From: Entomortierella parvispora
Lineage: Eukaryota > Mortierellomycota > Mortierellomycetes > Mortierellales > Mortierellaceae
Length of the DNA stretch: 64,000 bases
Assembly (NCBI GenBank): GCA_963573315.1
Contig: OY752143.1
Coordinates: 1,364,001-1,428,000, forward strand
Direction of reading: 5' to 3'
The translations under genes were made by a program, and so were the position numbers. Each line of letters starts with the position of its first letter. Positions within the stretch are counted from its first letter, which is position 1. This document shows positions 1 through 11,000 of this stretch, in pieces. The notes under the pieces were generated by a model that saw only the letters and a program-made list of their open reading frames with translations, was not told the DNA's origin and did no database searches.

Positions 1-555
1 TGGAGGATCATTTGCGAAAAGAACAAGCTTGGGGAACCAAAGCGGGGATACAAATCATTCATGGCCTTGGTGTGTGCCGAGTCCTATTACATTTGCGACC
101 AGTGCGATGGGCGAAGTACAGGCATCGGACGTGGTGTACTTCCATCCGAGCTTCCGTTAAAGATCCGTCGCAGAGGGGATCGAAATCGACCTTGGCGACT
201 GTGCCATCGTTGTCGCTGTCGACACTACAAGCGGTACGAGGAAACACAAGTCTTGAATAACATCAAACTGAGTGAACACGATGAGGCCCGCACGCTCAAG
301 GACTGTCTGGGTTTACGAAAGGATGATCTGGACGTCATTGATCCAGTACGCTACGTGCGAGACCTAGATGGACGACGGCTCCCTTTGTATAGCTTTTTCC
401 AAGCGACCACTCTGGCTATGGAGATCCATGGAGGCGACGTTGGGGTGAAAGCTGCAGTAAACAAGTATGCGAAGAAGGTTCAGCAATTGTATCAGGAGAG
501 AAAGAGAAGGGATGCGGCATCATGGAAGGAGACAAGGTTGAACAAGAAGAAGTGA
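1..555 (+). CDS. F-box-type Cys-rich protein, 3' end (partial)
   Basis: This is the C-terminal 184 residues of a gene that begins before the window; the frame is open from base 1 to a TGA at 553-555. The first residues (WRIICEKNKLGEPKRGYKS) resemble the segment just after the F-box in large fungal F-box families. Next come CDQC near residue 35 and CHRC near residue 70, a pair of CxxC knuckles typical of the Cys-rich middle of those proteins, and then a Lys/Arg-rich helical tail. The internal ATG at 61 is not treated as the start because the upstream codons are open and protein-like. The F-box itself lies outside the window, so an SCF ubiquitin-ligase adaptor role is inferred from family only. 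An AATAAA follows at 640-645. Confidence 0.7.
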   Translation, partial: WRIICEKNKLGEPKRGYKSFMALVCAESYYICDQCDGRSTGIGRGVLPSELPLKIRRRGDRNRPWRLCHRCRCRHYKRYEETQVLNNIKLSEHDEARTLKDCLGLRKDDLDVIDPVRYVRDLDGRRLPLYSFFQATTLAMEIHGGDVGVKAAVNKYAKKVQQLYQERKRRDAASWKETRLNKKK

Positions 556-1352
556 GATCTACATGCAACTCTTGGAGTTTGCAGTGTCTTTTAAACAGAC
601 AATAATGGATATGTGGCTCTTGTGCGGGTACTTTGAATGAATAAACCTTTTTACGGAACGTGATTCATTGACAGACTTGTAAGGAAGCTGACATGCCTAT
701 CTTCACTCCATCAATCGGTATCTTCAGACAGAAAACGATCCTTGATCTTTGCACGCTTTTTTCCTGATAGCCCCGAGGCTAAATATCCGGGAAGTCCACA
801 AGGATCAGATCCTTGGAATGGGAAGGCGAGCTGTAATCTCGCCTTGAGGCCATCTTTGATAATAAGCTAACAACCCGCGACATGATCCATGGTGCAACGA
901 TCTCCATGCCTTTTCGAGTTCCTGCTTTGCGCTATTGGCTCCTTGCAGATAACCCCTTGGCCCTGATCCTGAACTCTTTGTTATCAGTTCCCTCCACTCG
1001 GTCATGAGATGAGAAAAAAGACGTTGAGTTGGAGGGCAGATTGACCCCGTCCTCGACTTTGTCAACAGATCAGGCGTTTAGGCCATCCATACATTGACGC
1101 GCTGTGTGAGATGAAGTAATTTTTCCACAAGAATGACAAAAAGGGTCTCAGTGCACTCTCTCGCAATGGTGTTCACGTTTCTTGTCTCTCTATTTCCCTG
1201 TCTCACACATTCCCGCTTCGAGACAACCTTTCGCTTTTCTTTCTTTCTTGTTATCCACCACACCCAGCTGCCAATCTGTTCCCGCCAGCGAATCATTGAA
1301 CAGACTCCCTCCCTTCCCCCCTCCTTTCTCACTCTGTCTCTCGTCCGCCACC
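556..1352. other. Intergenic: 3' UTR and pyrimidine-rich leader
   Basis: No gene is supported here. The left part is the 3' flank of the Cys-rich gene. The right part (about 1160-1350) is CT-rich on the plus strand, as expected for the 5' leader of the F-box/LRR gene starting at 1353. Short frames on both strands have no recognisable composition. Confidence 0.6.
640..645 (+). terminator. AATAAA polyadenylation signal
   Basis: AATAAA lies 85 nt after the stop codon of the partial gene ending at 555. Motif match only. Confidence 0.45.
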
Positions 1353-3059
1353 ATGGAGTTCAACAACGACCTCTCCATGATCAAACACAACGTTGACGAC
1401 CAAATCCGCGAACCAAAGGACGTGTTTGATGTCCTGCCTTTCGAGATCCTGGACCAGATCCTTGACCGTCTTGATCATGCCAGTCTTTTCAGTTGTGTGA
1501 CGCTTTCGAATCGTTGGTCGGATAGAGTGGTGCCGCATCTGTGGGCATCGCCCTGGATGACATACTATAATTCATGGACAAAGATGATTTGCACTTTGGC
1601 CAAGAGTGCTGAAGATGCCCAAAAACAGACTGCTAGCACGACGATCGCTACTATTGCTGTGGATATGGGAGAAGGATCCAGAAAAGCAAGCCGGAAGACT
1701 AGTCTCCGTGAGAGCGATAACGGACCACAATTTGCTCTATTGCCACGGATGCAGTGTCAGAACGAGAGTCATGGTTCCTTTGCGGAGACCTCTGTGCTGG
1801 ATGAGCAAAAGCCACGACGATGCCGCTTCAGAGAGGCAGGAGGTGGAACTGGTGTGGAATTCACGAGAGACTACGAAAAGAGTCTCGTTGAGGAAGACGA
1901 CGACCGTAGTGATAGCGAAACCCTTGTGGATTTGGACCAGATGTGGAAAGAGGAGGACACGACGCGACGACCGTTGTTGCCCAAAGCGTTTGACAGGACA
2001 TTGCCGTCGCACAGACCAACCGAAACCAACCATCCTATCTTTTCTCTTTGTGCTCCTCGACAATCTCGCTCTGTCAGAGCCTACGGGGAGTATATCCGTA
2101 CACTTGACTTTTCACAGCTTTACTATATCATATCGGACCAATTCCTCTCTCATCTCCTTCCTCTTACTCCAAACCTCTCCTCGCTGACTATTCACTCTCC
2201 AAAACAACTCTCGGATCTCTCCTTGATCCACTTGGCAACATTTTGTCCTCAACTCTCTTTTCTGGATTTAGCCGGCTGCACAAAGATCACCGACAAAGGG
2301 ATCGACGCCCTGTTGGAGAAATGTGCAAAGATGTCTAGCTTGAATCTCGCCAATGGAACAAGGGCACTGTCGGACAAGACCTTGGAGGGGATCGCGAAAC
2401 GATGGGGCAGGACCCTGGTGAGCCTGAACCTGGCCAACACTAGCTCATCTTTGATCGCGAATCCTTCGACAACGACACTGACAACGACTGCCCGGAACGA
2501 AGGGTCTTTTTCAGTCCTGGACCCGGGCTTGTTGACGATTGCGATCTACTGCCGGTCCTTACAATCACTGAACATCTCTCATTGCATTCTCCGATCTTCT
2601 TTCTCTTCTCCTTCATCTCCGTCCCTCTCTCCCTCCTCTCCTGCTTCTTCCCCGACGTCTCTTTATTCTTCCTCCTTCTCATCCATCTCTTCATCGAATG
2701 GATCCTTCAAAGACAGCCAAACCCTTGAAAGCGGAACATTAGAGTTCTTCCTCTCTCAACTTCCTCCCTCACTACAAATCCTCAATCTTCGTTCCTGTTT
2801 CGATCTCTCTGACAAGGGTTTGATTACTCTCGCAAGGTCCTGTCCCGACCTAAGAGAACTGGACATCACTGCCTGCTCTTTGGTCACGGACAAGGGCATC
2901 CGCGCCATTGGGGAAGGGTGTCGACGGTTTGAAACGTTGATAATGGACGATCGTTATGGCCGTGTCACAGATCAACTGTTAAAGTCCTTCCCACCTTGGG
3001 GTGACCAGTTACTACAACGGAGGGCCATGCTCGGCTGGAGGTACTCGCGCATCTTTTAA
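1353..3059 (+). CDS. F-box / AMN1-type leucine-rich-repeat protein
   Basis: This is a single-exon gene of 568 residues. The ATG at 1353 sits in a strong CCACCATGG context, so I prefer it to in-frame codons upstream in the CT-rich leader. The F-box is at about residues 22-65 (FDVLPFEILDQILDRLDHAS, then VVPHLW). After an acidic linker come LRRs of the Cys-containing AMN1 type, with motifs such as LSFLDLAGCTKITDKGIDAL and LQILNLRSCFDLSDKGLITL. Two LRR blocks are separated by a Ser/Pro-rich low-complexity insertion (nt about 2590-2700). F-box/LRR proteins of this class recruit substrates to SCF ubiquitin ligases; the target here is unknown. The gene is convergent with the NET-domain gene downstream. 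Confidence 0.88.
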   Translation: MEFNNDLSMIKHNVDDQIREPKDVFDVLPFEILDQILDRLDHASLFSCVTLSNRWSDRVVPHLWASPWMTYYNSWTKMICTLAKSAEDAQKQTASTTIATIAVDMGEGSRKASRKTSLRESDNGPQFALLPRMQCQNESHGSFAETSVLDEQKPRRCRFREAGGGTGVEFTRDYEKSLVEEDDDRSDSETLVDLDQMWKEEDTTRRPLLPKAFDRTLPSHRPTETNHPIFSLCAPRQSRSVRAYGEYIRTLDFSQLYYIISDQFLSHLLPLTPNLSSLTIHSPKQLSDLSLIHLATFCPQLSFLDLAGCTKITDKGIDALLEKCAKMSSLNLANGTRALSDKTLEGIAKRWGRTLVSLNLANTSSSLIANPSTTTLTTTARNEGSFSVLDPGLLTIAIYCRSLQSLNISHCILRSSFSSPSSPSLSPSSPASSPTSLYSSSFSSISSSNGSFKDSQTLESGTLEFFLSQLPPSLQILNLRSCFDLSDKGLITLARSCPDLRELDITACSLVTDKGIRAIGEGCRRFETLIMDDRYGRVTDQLLKSFPPWGDQLLQRRAMLGWRYSRIF

Positions 3060-3807
3060 AACAACATCTTTAAACAGCAAAAAGAAGGATTAAACAGATT
3101 AAAAGAGGGCTCTTTTTGAACTGTTGTTGATAATCTTCAAAACTCATAATTGCGAGGGAAGGTCGATATTTTAGCCAGAAGAGTGGTGGGGGGGGTTTTA
3201 TTGGTTTTTAAACTTTTTTTGGTATTTTTGAATATGAAGAGGGGGAGAGGGAGGGGGTCGAAGGGAGGCGGGGGCGATTGAAGCTCGTAGACTGAGGTTT
3301 CCTTTTTCCTTGGATTTTTTTTTTGTACAGCAATAACTCCCAATGTTCTAGGAACCGTGTTTCATGAAAAAAAAACTCATTCAGCATAACCTTCCAAGAA
3401 GGAATGCAGTCAAAAGAGCTCATCAAACAACAAAATGGAACCAAAGAAAACAAAGGGAAGGTAAAAAAACAAAAGTAAAAAGAAAGAAAGACATAAAAAG
3501 AAAACACCTGAAGGAAATGAACACAGATATATGACCAAAAGCATTTTGAAAACAAAAAAATACAATGTGGAAAAAGAGAGGGCAGAGTCATCATAGAGTT
3601 GTACAATCCAACCAGATCTTGTGTAGAACAAGCATCGGTGGATAATGAAAAAAAAGAAATAATGCAGAATGAAAACGAAATGAAAAAAAAGAAGGTGGGG
3701 GATATGGGTGAATGCCAGCGGGATGGAGAGATGGAGCGTTTGGGGGGGAATGTGGGTGTTAAAGTACAGGACAAAGGTCCACTTTCAAATGATAAAGCGG
3801 GTCATCC
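3060..3807. other. Convergent intergenic region, A/T-rich 3' UTRs
   Basis: This is the space between two convergent stop codons. It has many A-runs on the plus strand, G-runs near 3186-3275 and no credible coding signal. The Phe/Ser-rich minus-strand frame at 3208-3774 is a product of the A-rich composition. Confidence 0.6.
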
Positions 3808-5290
3808 TTAGATGCCGACAATGTCAATTTCAGTGTCTTCGCCATACTCCATCTCATCCTCCATGACAACAGCCTGTCCAGCAAGAATGTTACTGGGCAT
3901 GACCGCCTGTTGGTCCTTCTGTATCCTGCGACCTTTGCCAGTGCCGCCGCCTCCGATACCGTGCATGCTGCTATTGTTGGTACGTTTCCGCTTGCCCTTG
4001 CTAGAGTGCTCGACCATCGTCTCGGCGCCTGAGGTAGTGGCCGAATTGGGCCAGAGAGCCTCCTGAGCGTATTCTTCACCTTCGTGATAGTTAATCGAAC
4101 TGGGTGACGCACGACGACGCTTGTTGTTGCCGCGCTTGTTCTTGGAGGGTGAGGGGGTCGAGGACGGGTGAGGGGGTGAGGGTGAAATGGATGAAGCCGA
4201 CGAATAGCTTGAGGAGAGCTCGGGTGTTCTTTCCAGATAGCGCATCTGTCTCTGTCGCTCCTGAGCTTCCATCTCAGATGCGGCCGCCGCAGCAGCGTGG
4301 GCCGCAGCAATGGCAGCACGCTCGCGTTCCTCAGCAGCAAGGATTGAGCCCATGGTCTGCATGCAGCACGATTCCACGTACTGGTAGACCTCCACAAGAG
4401 TGGTCTCATCCAAGCAAGACAAGTCGACCTCCATTTCGTCCGCGCCGTCATCCTCGCTGGTACCGTTGAGGATTTTAAAGAGTCCTGCCATGTGCTCTTC
4501 GCCGAGATCATTGTTGATACGGGCCACCAAGGCTTCCTCCATACGGCGTTTGTTAGGATCGTCGCGCTTGACGGGCGCCGAGGCAGCTGGAGCCACACTC
4601 GCACTGGCAGGCTCAACAGCTAGTTCAATCTCATCGTCATGAACTGTAACCTCGATCGACTGATCTTGCTCGACGTCTTCGTCCTCGTTCTCTTCGTCAT
4701 CAGAGTCAGAGTCCTCGGCGTCGTCCAAATCCGAGCCCGAGTCGGACTCAAACGAGTGATCATTGAAGCCGTACAAGTTTGCAAGAGCCAAGTCTTGATA
4801 AGTGCTGGCGGCAGTGAGGTCCAGAGGAGAGATGGAGGTGTTTGCTGTCATGGAGTTTGGGCCAGCAATCAAGTCGGCAATATTGACGGTCGTAGGGACG
4901 TCAAAGTCGGCAGGGGCCAGATCAAACACAAACTCGTCGTAGGCTTGATCAGCAGGAATGGCATTGTTATCCCAGATGGGTGTGTTTCCAAGCATGTTAT
5001 CCAGGCCAAACTGGAACGGCAAGGCGTTCAGGTCTGAAGCAAAGTCCTGGGTATCAAAGGCATTGCTACTGTGGGCCAAGAGGAAGAGCAGGGCAGAGGT
5101 CAGTGGTGCACAGACTCGAGGAAAGAGCCAGTCTCAATACAGATGACACAATAAAGGGGGGAAAGGGGGGGATCGCACTGATTATCTTACGTGAAGTCTT
5201 GGAGATCATCAGCACCTTGCCAGTCCTCCCAGACCTTTGTCTGGAGACCAGGGACAAGAAAGTCCGAGATGGAGAATGTGGGGTTCGCAG

Positions 5291-5324
<34 letters not shown>

Positions 5325-5540
5325 AGCAAAGGTTTGGTTGTTGGTAAGGTCGGCAGAGTTGAAGTTGCAGAGAGTGGTCGAGTTTGCAGTGGAGGCAAGG
5401 AGACTGCCTGCGGATGCAGAACCAAGCAGGTTCAATTCTTTCAGTAGGTTAGGGTGGCAGAGACCGTTGGGGAGCGCAAGGCTCCCCTCCAGGTCAATAG
5501 GTGGATTGTCGGCTAGTGTTATTCTAAAAAAATGTATCAT
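3808..5540 (-). CDS. NET (extra-terminal) domain protein, bromodomain-less
   Basis: Two exons are supported: 5540-5191 and 5068-3808, joined across a 122-nt intron (donor GTAAGA, acceptor CACAG), giving 536 residues. The N-terminal half is acidic, Asn/Asp-rich and disordered, with an 11-Asn run. Around residues 290-350 is a segment matching the NET domain of BET proteins: a helix (ALVARINND), then GLFKILNG, the acidic EMEVDLSCLDETTLVEVYQY motif and a closing VESCC. A basic, Ser-rich tail with likely nuclear localisation signals (NKRRRA, GKRKR) follows. NET domains bind short basic peptides in chromatin regulators, so a nuclear co-regulator role is inferred. There is no bromodomain in the window. 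The start is uncertain: ATG at 5540 lies just before a TTTTTTTAG that could be an acceptor, so a more distant first exon is possible. Confidence 0.68.
5292..5324 (-). repeat. (AAC)11 poly-Asn codon repeat
   Basis: There are eleven consecutive GTT on the plus strand, read as Asn codons in the first exon of the NET-domain gene. The repeat is pure and therefore probably length-polymorphic. Confidence 0.85.
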
Positions 5541-6344
5541 CGTGTGAGTATCGTGTGGGCATCGTGTGGGTGTCGTGTGAGTTTGTGCATTACACACGTC
5601 CGTGGGAACGGCAAGGAAGCACTCAAAAAAAAAAAAAGTAGTAGATGTGGCCAGATGGATAGACTGTCAACAATCCTGTGGACAAAAGTCGGTGGGAAAC
5701 CGGAGGCAGCGGCAGTGGCAGCGAAAGAGACAATAATGATGGGCGCTGGTTGGTGCCACGACAATCAATTGCTCTCCGCTTCTGCTCCTCGACTCCACAA
5801 AGGTGCACAGGGCGGTGGGGACAAGCAAGCGGACAACACGGGACAGAGAGGAGGGGACACGCAATTGCAAGCCCGAGTGCTGCCATCAAAAAAAGTGATG
5901 TGCCCTCGTCTTGGGTCCTTCCCGCCCGTGTTGGTGCCATTAGTTTGTCCCAAACACAAACCAACCCGACCCAACCCAGCTTGGCCTGGGGAGAGAGAGG
6001 GAGAAAGAAAGAGAGACCCCTCTCTTGTGCCACCGTCAGTCTGTCCACACAAGAGGAAAAATTTTCCAATCCCAAATGTCAACAAACACCCCTTGTTTCC
6101 CCATCTTAGCGCTCTTTGTCTGTTCGCGAACTCTTGTGAGCGATAAGCGAGCATGCAGACGAGCGTGCAAACATTTGCAAAGAAAAGGGGAGGAGCAAGG
6201 GTCTGACCTTTTGTCTGCTCGCTGCCAACCGATGGCAGTCGAGCAAAGAGCTTATAAGGTGCCCGAGAAGGAACAGAAATGGTGGCGCCGGACTGCGCCC
6301 CGGAGACGGAAAAAAGAAAAAAAGAAAAAAAAGAAAAAACTTAC

Positions 6345-7498
6345 CCTCCCATTGTGGTGGTAAATCTTGAAAAGGATCAAGGCGATGAGGAGAGGGGTTT
6401 GGATGCTATCGATTGCGTAAAGGGCAATGGGTAGCGGTAGCGAAGGTATGATCTTGAGGAATCCAATTTGAATATGTGGGGGAGGGTGAGAGAAGACAGA
6501 GAAACTTTTGGCCCAACAGGTGTTTTGCTTTTTTGGCGAGGGGCGAAAAGAGACTCGATCGAGAGATGCGTGGGGGGGAAGGGGAGAGAGAGAGATGGAG
6601 AGAGAAAGATAATTGATCTGAGGGGGGGGGGAGGATGAAGAGTGATCCGAAGATGCAGAGAGCGAGGGTGATTCGGATGAATGCAGATGCGAACGATGGC
6701 GGTTTGTGGTCCCCTTTGCGCTTTTGACAAGGCGTCTTTGAGGGAGGAGGAGAGAAAGGGGAAGGAAAAAAGCAGAGAAAAAAAGAAACGGGACGCTTTC
6801 AATGCGAGGAGAGGGGGCCGAGGAAGGACAGTCACGTTGTTTATTCTTTTTTTTTTTTTTTTTTTTTATTCTTTTGAAGGTGTGAAGGTGTCGCAGCAGA
6901 AATTCCACGAATTGTGGCGTTGCAGAAAACTGAAAGAGGCGTAGTCAAGTGCAAAAATAATTTTTTTAATTTTATTCCATGTTTATTGCAATAACCCGTA
7001 ACTCTTGGCAATGTGTTGTCTGTCTGTCATTCCGCCTCCTATCTAGGCTGTCGTCCTGGGTGTCTGTGTCTCCTGGCGCCCATTTCAGCCACAGCGAGAC
7101 AAAACCCGCTCAGGCCGACCCACCCTGACCGGCCGGGTCTCTGTCGAGAATCGCTTTTTTTTGCTCCGCCTGAAAGGAAACGTTAAAAAAATTGCCAAGT
7201 TCGTGGGTGGTGGCCAATTCTCAAAAGGAAGGCAGTCGAACAAACGATCCAGGCTTACCGACTTGTTGACGGGCCAGCTTGGGGCAGATTCAAACTCAAA
7301 CAAGCTCATTGACCCGACAATAGACGCAGCGCAGAAGAGGATCCCTGAATAGATAGCCGAAGTCGGACCACCGTTACGATACGTATGAAAACAAGAGCAG
7401 CAAATGTTCACCAGATTTGGGCTCGAGCAGGTTGCTCGCAAAAACGTTGGCTGGCCCATGGAGGTGATTGAGGCAACTGCAGCGAGCAGCTCATACAG
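6345..7498 (-). CDS. Putative membrane protein, two exons recognised (partial)
   Basis: Two phase-0 coding blocks fit a spliced minus-strand gene. Exon A is 7498-7259 (80 codons), preceded by a strong acceptor (CCCTTTTCAG) and followed by donor GTAAGC. Exon B is 6452-6345 (36 codons), ending at donor GTAAGT. The joined product reads through LYELLAAVAS, then SGILFCAASIVGSM, then IIPSLPLPIALYAIDSIQ and TPLLIALILFKIYHH, giving at least three hydrophobic segments. I did not find a start exon or a final exon, and I do not recognise the family. The 806-nt intron is long, but similar lengths occur in the neighbouring USP gene. Exon B ends in phase 0, which does not match the first exon of the NET gene, so I keep them apart. 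Confidence 0.33.
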
Positions 7499-7540
7499 CT
7501 GAAAAGGGTGAGGCGTGAGCAGCAGCAGGGTGAGGGAGGG

Positions 7541-7565
7541 AGAGGAGAGGAGAGGAGAGGAGAGG
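7541..7565. repeat. (AGAGG)5 microsatellite
   Basis: Five tandem AGAGG units lie in noncoding DNA, probably inside an intron of the uncertain membrane-protein gene. Confidence 0.8.
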
Positions 7566-7583
7566 AGGGAAGGGAAGGGAGCA

Positions 7584-7604
7584 ACGTTGCACGTTGCACG
7601 TTGC
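7584..7604. repeat. (ACGTTGC)3 tandem heptamer
   Basis: Three perfect 7-bp units are followed by a partial ACG. Each unit contains the palindromic core ACGT. The repeat sits about 430 nt upstream of the USP start codon, so it could be a clustered binding site; only the repeat itself is seen. Confidence 0.6.
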
Positions 7605-8033
7605 ACGGGCAAAGCCCCGGCTGCAACGCCTCCTCGCCAGCAGAGACAGGAGCCACAGCAGTTGAGCACCGTGGCAGCGACCTCGAAGAGACAGATGGAC
7701 CGGGAATGAAAGAATAAAAAAAAAAAAAAGATTTTCTGTCACATCGAGAAAGCAAGGGCTGTCAGTCAATCGGTCGGTGCCAGCCCAGGCTGGAAGGGGG
7801 CCGTGTGTCTGCTTGTTGTTCTTCTTGTTCTTGTTCTTGCTCTTCTTCTCTTCCTCCTTCTCTTCCTTTTCTCTCTCTCTCTCTCTTCTTTCTGCTCTCC
7901 TCTCTTCTTCGTCCTCGACTTCTCTATCTCTCTCTGCCTCTTTCCTCATTCATTTCGATTCCCTGCAAAGTCGCATACTCTCATTCATACTCCATTCCGC
8001 CAACGATTCCAGCCCTGCCCGAGTACATTGACC

Positions 8034-11000
8034 ATGGCCACTTCCACACCTCCCTCAGTGACCTTGTCTCCTCCTCCTCCAACTCCTTCGTCTCCCTCTC
8101 TCTCAGTCTCCTCTGCCTCTTCAACCCTGACCACATCCTCAACCGTGTCCATGTCCTCTCCCCCTCTTTCTCCAGAAAAGTCCTCTTCTTCTGTCTCTTC
8201 GGCGATCAATTCTTCAGCAACCGTTCCAACCACTGGCCCGCAAAGTACAACGGCAACGGCAACAACAACACCACCACCACCATCAACAGCAAGTACAACA
8301 ACTCATCCTCGGGCCACGGAGGCTCCTCCTAAACAGCGGTCCAAGAACGGTTATATCGGCCGAGTTGGATTTGACACGCTTGGATGCAGCACTCCAACAG
8401 AGTACACGTTCACACTCCAAGCCCGGACAGATCGCTGGCACCGTACAAGGCGGTCCAGAACGTTTCTGATCGGCATGGATCTGAACGAGCATAGTGCGCA
8501 TGCCCTTCAATGGGTTATGGAGAACATGGTCGAGGACGGCGACGAGGTAAAGCAAGCAAAAGATGCGAACGGCAAAAACTCCTTGATCGCATCATCCAAG
8601 GGAGACCTCCTCGAGATGTGGAGGATGTGGGCTTTTTAGATCTCGTTTCTTTTCCTTTTCCTTTTTCTGTGCAGGTGCAAGTGCGGTGCTGTCCGGTTTT
8701 TTTTAAATGACGTTGGAGATCATGCATGCACGGGGGGGTTCCCCTTTTGTGCTCCTGAGTTCCTTGACGGCCTTCTGTTTAGAAAAAAAGAAGGAAAAAA
8801 ACCTTGGCGGCAATAAGGCCCGATTCCCAGAGGCGACCCGCTGCGGCGATCCAAGCGGGGGGAGCTGTTCACTAGTTCACTTTGTAGTAGTTTGTGGTCG
8901 CCCTTCCCGAGCTTGCTTGCTCTCCACTTTAACTTGAGGGGAGGGGGGGAGCACACGTTCACCTCCTCGGTGGGTAGTGTACAGCCCGTCGGCGAGGGAT
9001 GACGAGCAGAGAAACCGCAGCTGCAGTTTGCTTTTTGGGCTACACTTCTGTTGTCCGCCCCTGGGTTGCTTCCCTTTTGGGCGTCCTTTCTTGCCATTCA
9101 AAGACATTGCTCACTTTGGGAAGGATTTCTTTCTTTCCCTGTCTTCTTGACTTCTTTCATGCTGAACTGAAAAAAGGGCGGGCTAACAGCCTAACCCGCC
9201 TAACCTTCGATCGCGAAGCAATTGGCAATTGGTGTATCTCCCCTGATGACCTGCGTTGGCCGCCAGTGATGCATGATTATTCTCTTTTTATTTCTGTACT
9301 TTTGGGCTTGAGGTCTTTTCAAGTCGTTTGTCATTGGGCGTAACCCAGCGAGGAGGGCACGGAGGGCATCCCCTGTGGAAGTAAAGTCATAAAGAGAAAA
9401 ATTGGCTGGTGCTGGGTTCTAACCACATGACAATCTTGCATTCTATCCAATAGGTCATTGCGCTCCGCGTCGTTCCCATGGAACTGAGGGATTCCTGTAA
9501 GTGTGTTCCCCAGCACCTTTTGTCTTTGACCTTTTCTTTGTTTGCCCCATCCCACCCACGTCCCCCTTCTGTGCAGTCTGTGCAGTCAGATGGACTCGAC
9601 TCGTTCATTTGTTTTCATTTGACTTGGGTGTTTTTTCATGCTGGGATGTTGCACACGAGCACCGGAACCAAACAAACAAACAATCGGCCTCTCCACACAG
9701 TAACGATGATGGCAGGTTGATCGAGACCAGTATCGTCGTACAATACTAGAGGAGCGTTCTCCTCACGGGATCTGGACCTGTCAACAACGACATCACTTTT
9801 CACAGGACTGAGGGGGGGAATGCAGACCGACCCTCCGAGACCACAGAGCAGGCGCAGAAATGATGTCAAACGAAGGATTCCCTCCACAAGATCCCGAAAT
9901 AGAGCCTTTGAGCTCCCAGTGGGGATGGCCAAGGAGAGAGAGTGCCTCTACTGTCCCGCCAATCTCTGAGAGGGAAGACGGTCATGGGACGCCAGGAGGG
10001 ATCTTCGTCTGGGAAACCACACCTTTCATATCAAAGAATACGGAGGTCCCCCCCCCCCCACGTTTTCCCATCTCGGGTCTCGGATTATCAATCTTGTTTG
10101 GACAGATGGTTGCTTGCAGTGCTGATGGGGCGGATCTAGTTTTCAATGGCTGTGCGGTTCCTAAGGGGCGATGTTTCCGCCCATTCTATTCTCCTTTTTT
10201 TTTCCTTGTTGACATGTGCACAAAGCCATGTACCTCGATCTTTGTCCTAATGATCTTCTTTATTTTATTTATTTGATCATAGTCGCAAAGACGGGAATCC
10301 CTTCCTTTCAAGGTCAGGAAGTTGCTGCTCGTACAGAGGCCATCAAGATCATGAACATGATCCGGGAAAAGAACCAATCCAAGCAGATCAATATTGTTGT
10401 CGAGATTGTCGTCGGAAACGTTAAAGATACCATCCAACACATGGTAATTTTTTTTTTATGGAGTGAAAAAAAAAAATGCCTCATGGCATCCAAGGGAACA
10501 GTTACGCTAACAATGATTCATTATATTTTTTTTTCTCATCTCCCTCTAGATCAAGATGTACGAGCCTCAAATGCTGGTGGTGGGAACAAGGGGCAAGAAC
10601 ACGATGCGAGGCTTTCTTCTTGGAAGCGTGTCCCGTTATTGTCTAAACCACTCGCCTGTGCCCGTGACAGTGGTTCGACCAGCCAGCAAACTGATCAAGT
10701 CTAAAACAAAGGCCAAGGGTATCTTTCGTAGACGGACATCCATCCTTTCAGAGTCAGAGACTGAACCGGAGCCACCTCAGGTCTTCTTCTCCAGCCCATT
10801 GTCCCGTCAGACGTCGAGGACATCTGTCGATTATACCGCAGCAGGACTGGCCGGTACAGGGTCTGGAATAGTTGATCCGGAGATACCTGGTCATCATCAT
10901 CATGTCCACGGAGGAAAGACCGCTGGTGCAATTACAGGATCCGCCACCTCGTCTGCACGTCCAAGCCTGTTTTTGAACTCTGCTCCGCTCTCGGGAAGTC

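Larger units (their letters stand above)
5541..8033. other. Intergenic region with uncertain minus-strand exons
   Basis: This is 2.5 kb between the NET gene and the USP gene. It holds the putative membrane-protein exons described separately (6345-7498), A/T homopolymer tracts (6840-6870, 7715-7730), an AGAGG repeat and a 7-bp repeat. The CT-rich stretch at about 7860-7990 is probably the 5' leader of the USP gene starting at 8034. Nothing else is supported. Confidence 0.5.

Noticed and set aside
3208-3774. 188-codon Phe/Ser-rich minus-strand frame
   Set aside because: It arises from the A-rich 3' flank and has no conserved features.
9395-9480. A tRNA-like stretch on the minus strand with A-box-like and B-box-like sequences in USP intron 1
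   Set aside because: Both boxes have mismatches, no cloverleaf acceptor or anticodon stem closes, and half of it overlaps the coding 43-nt exon.
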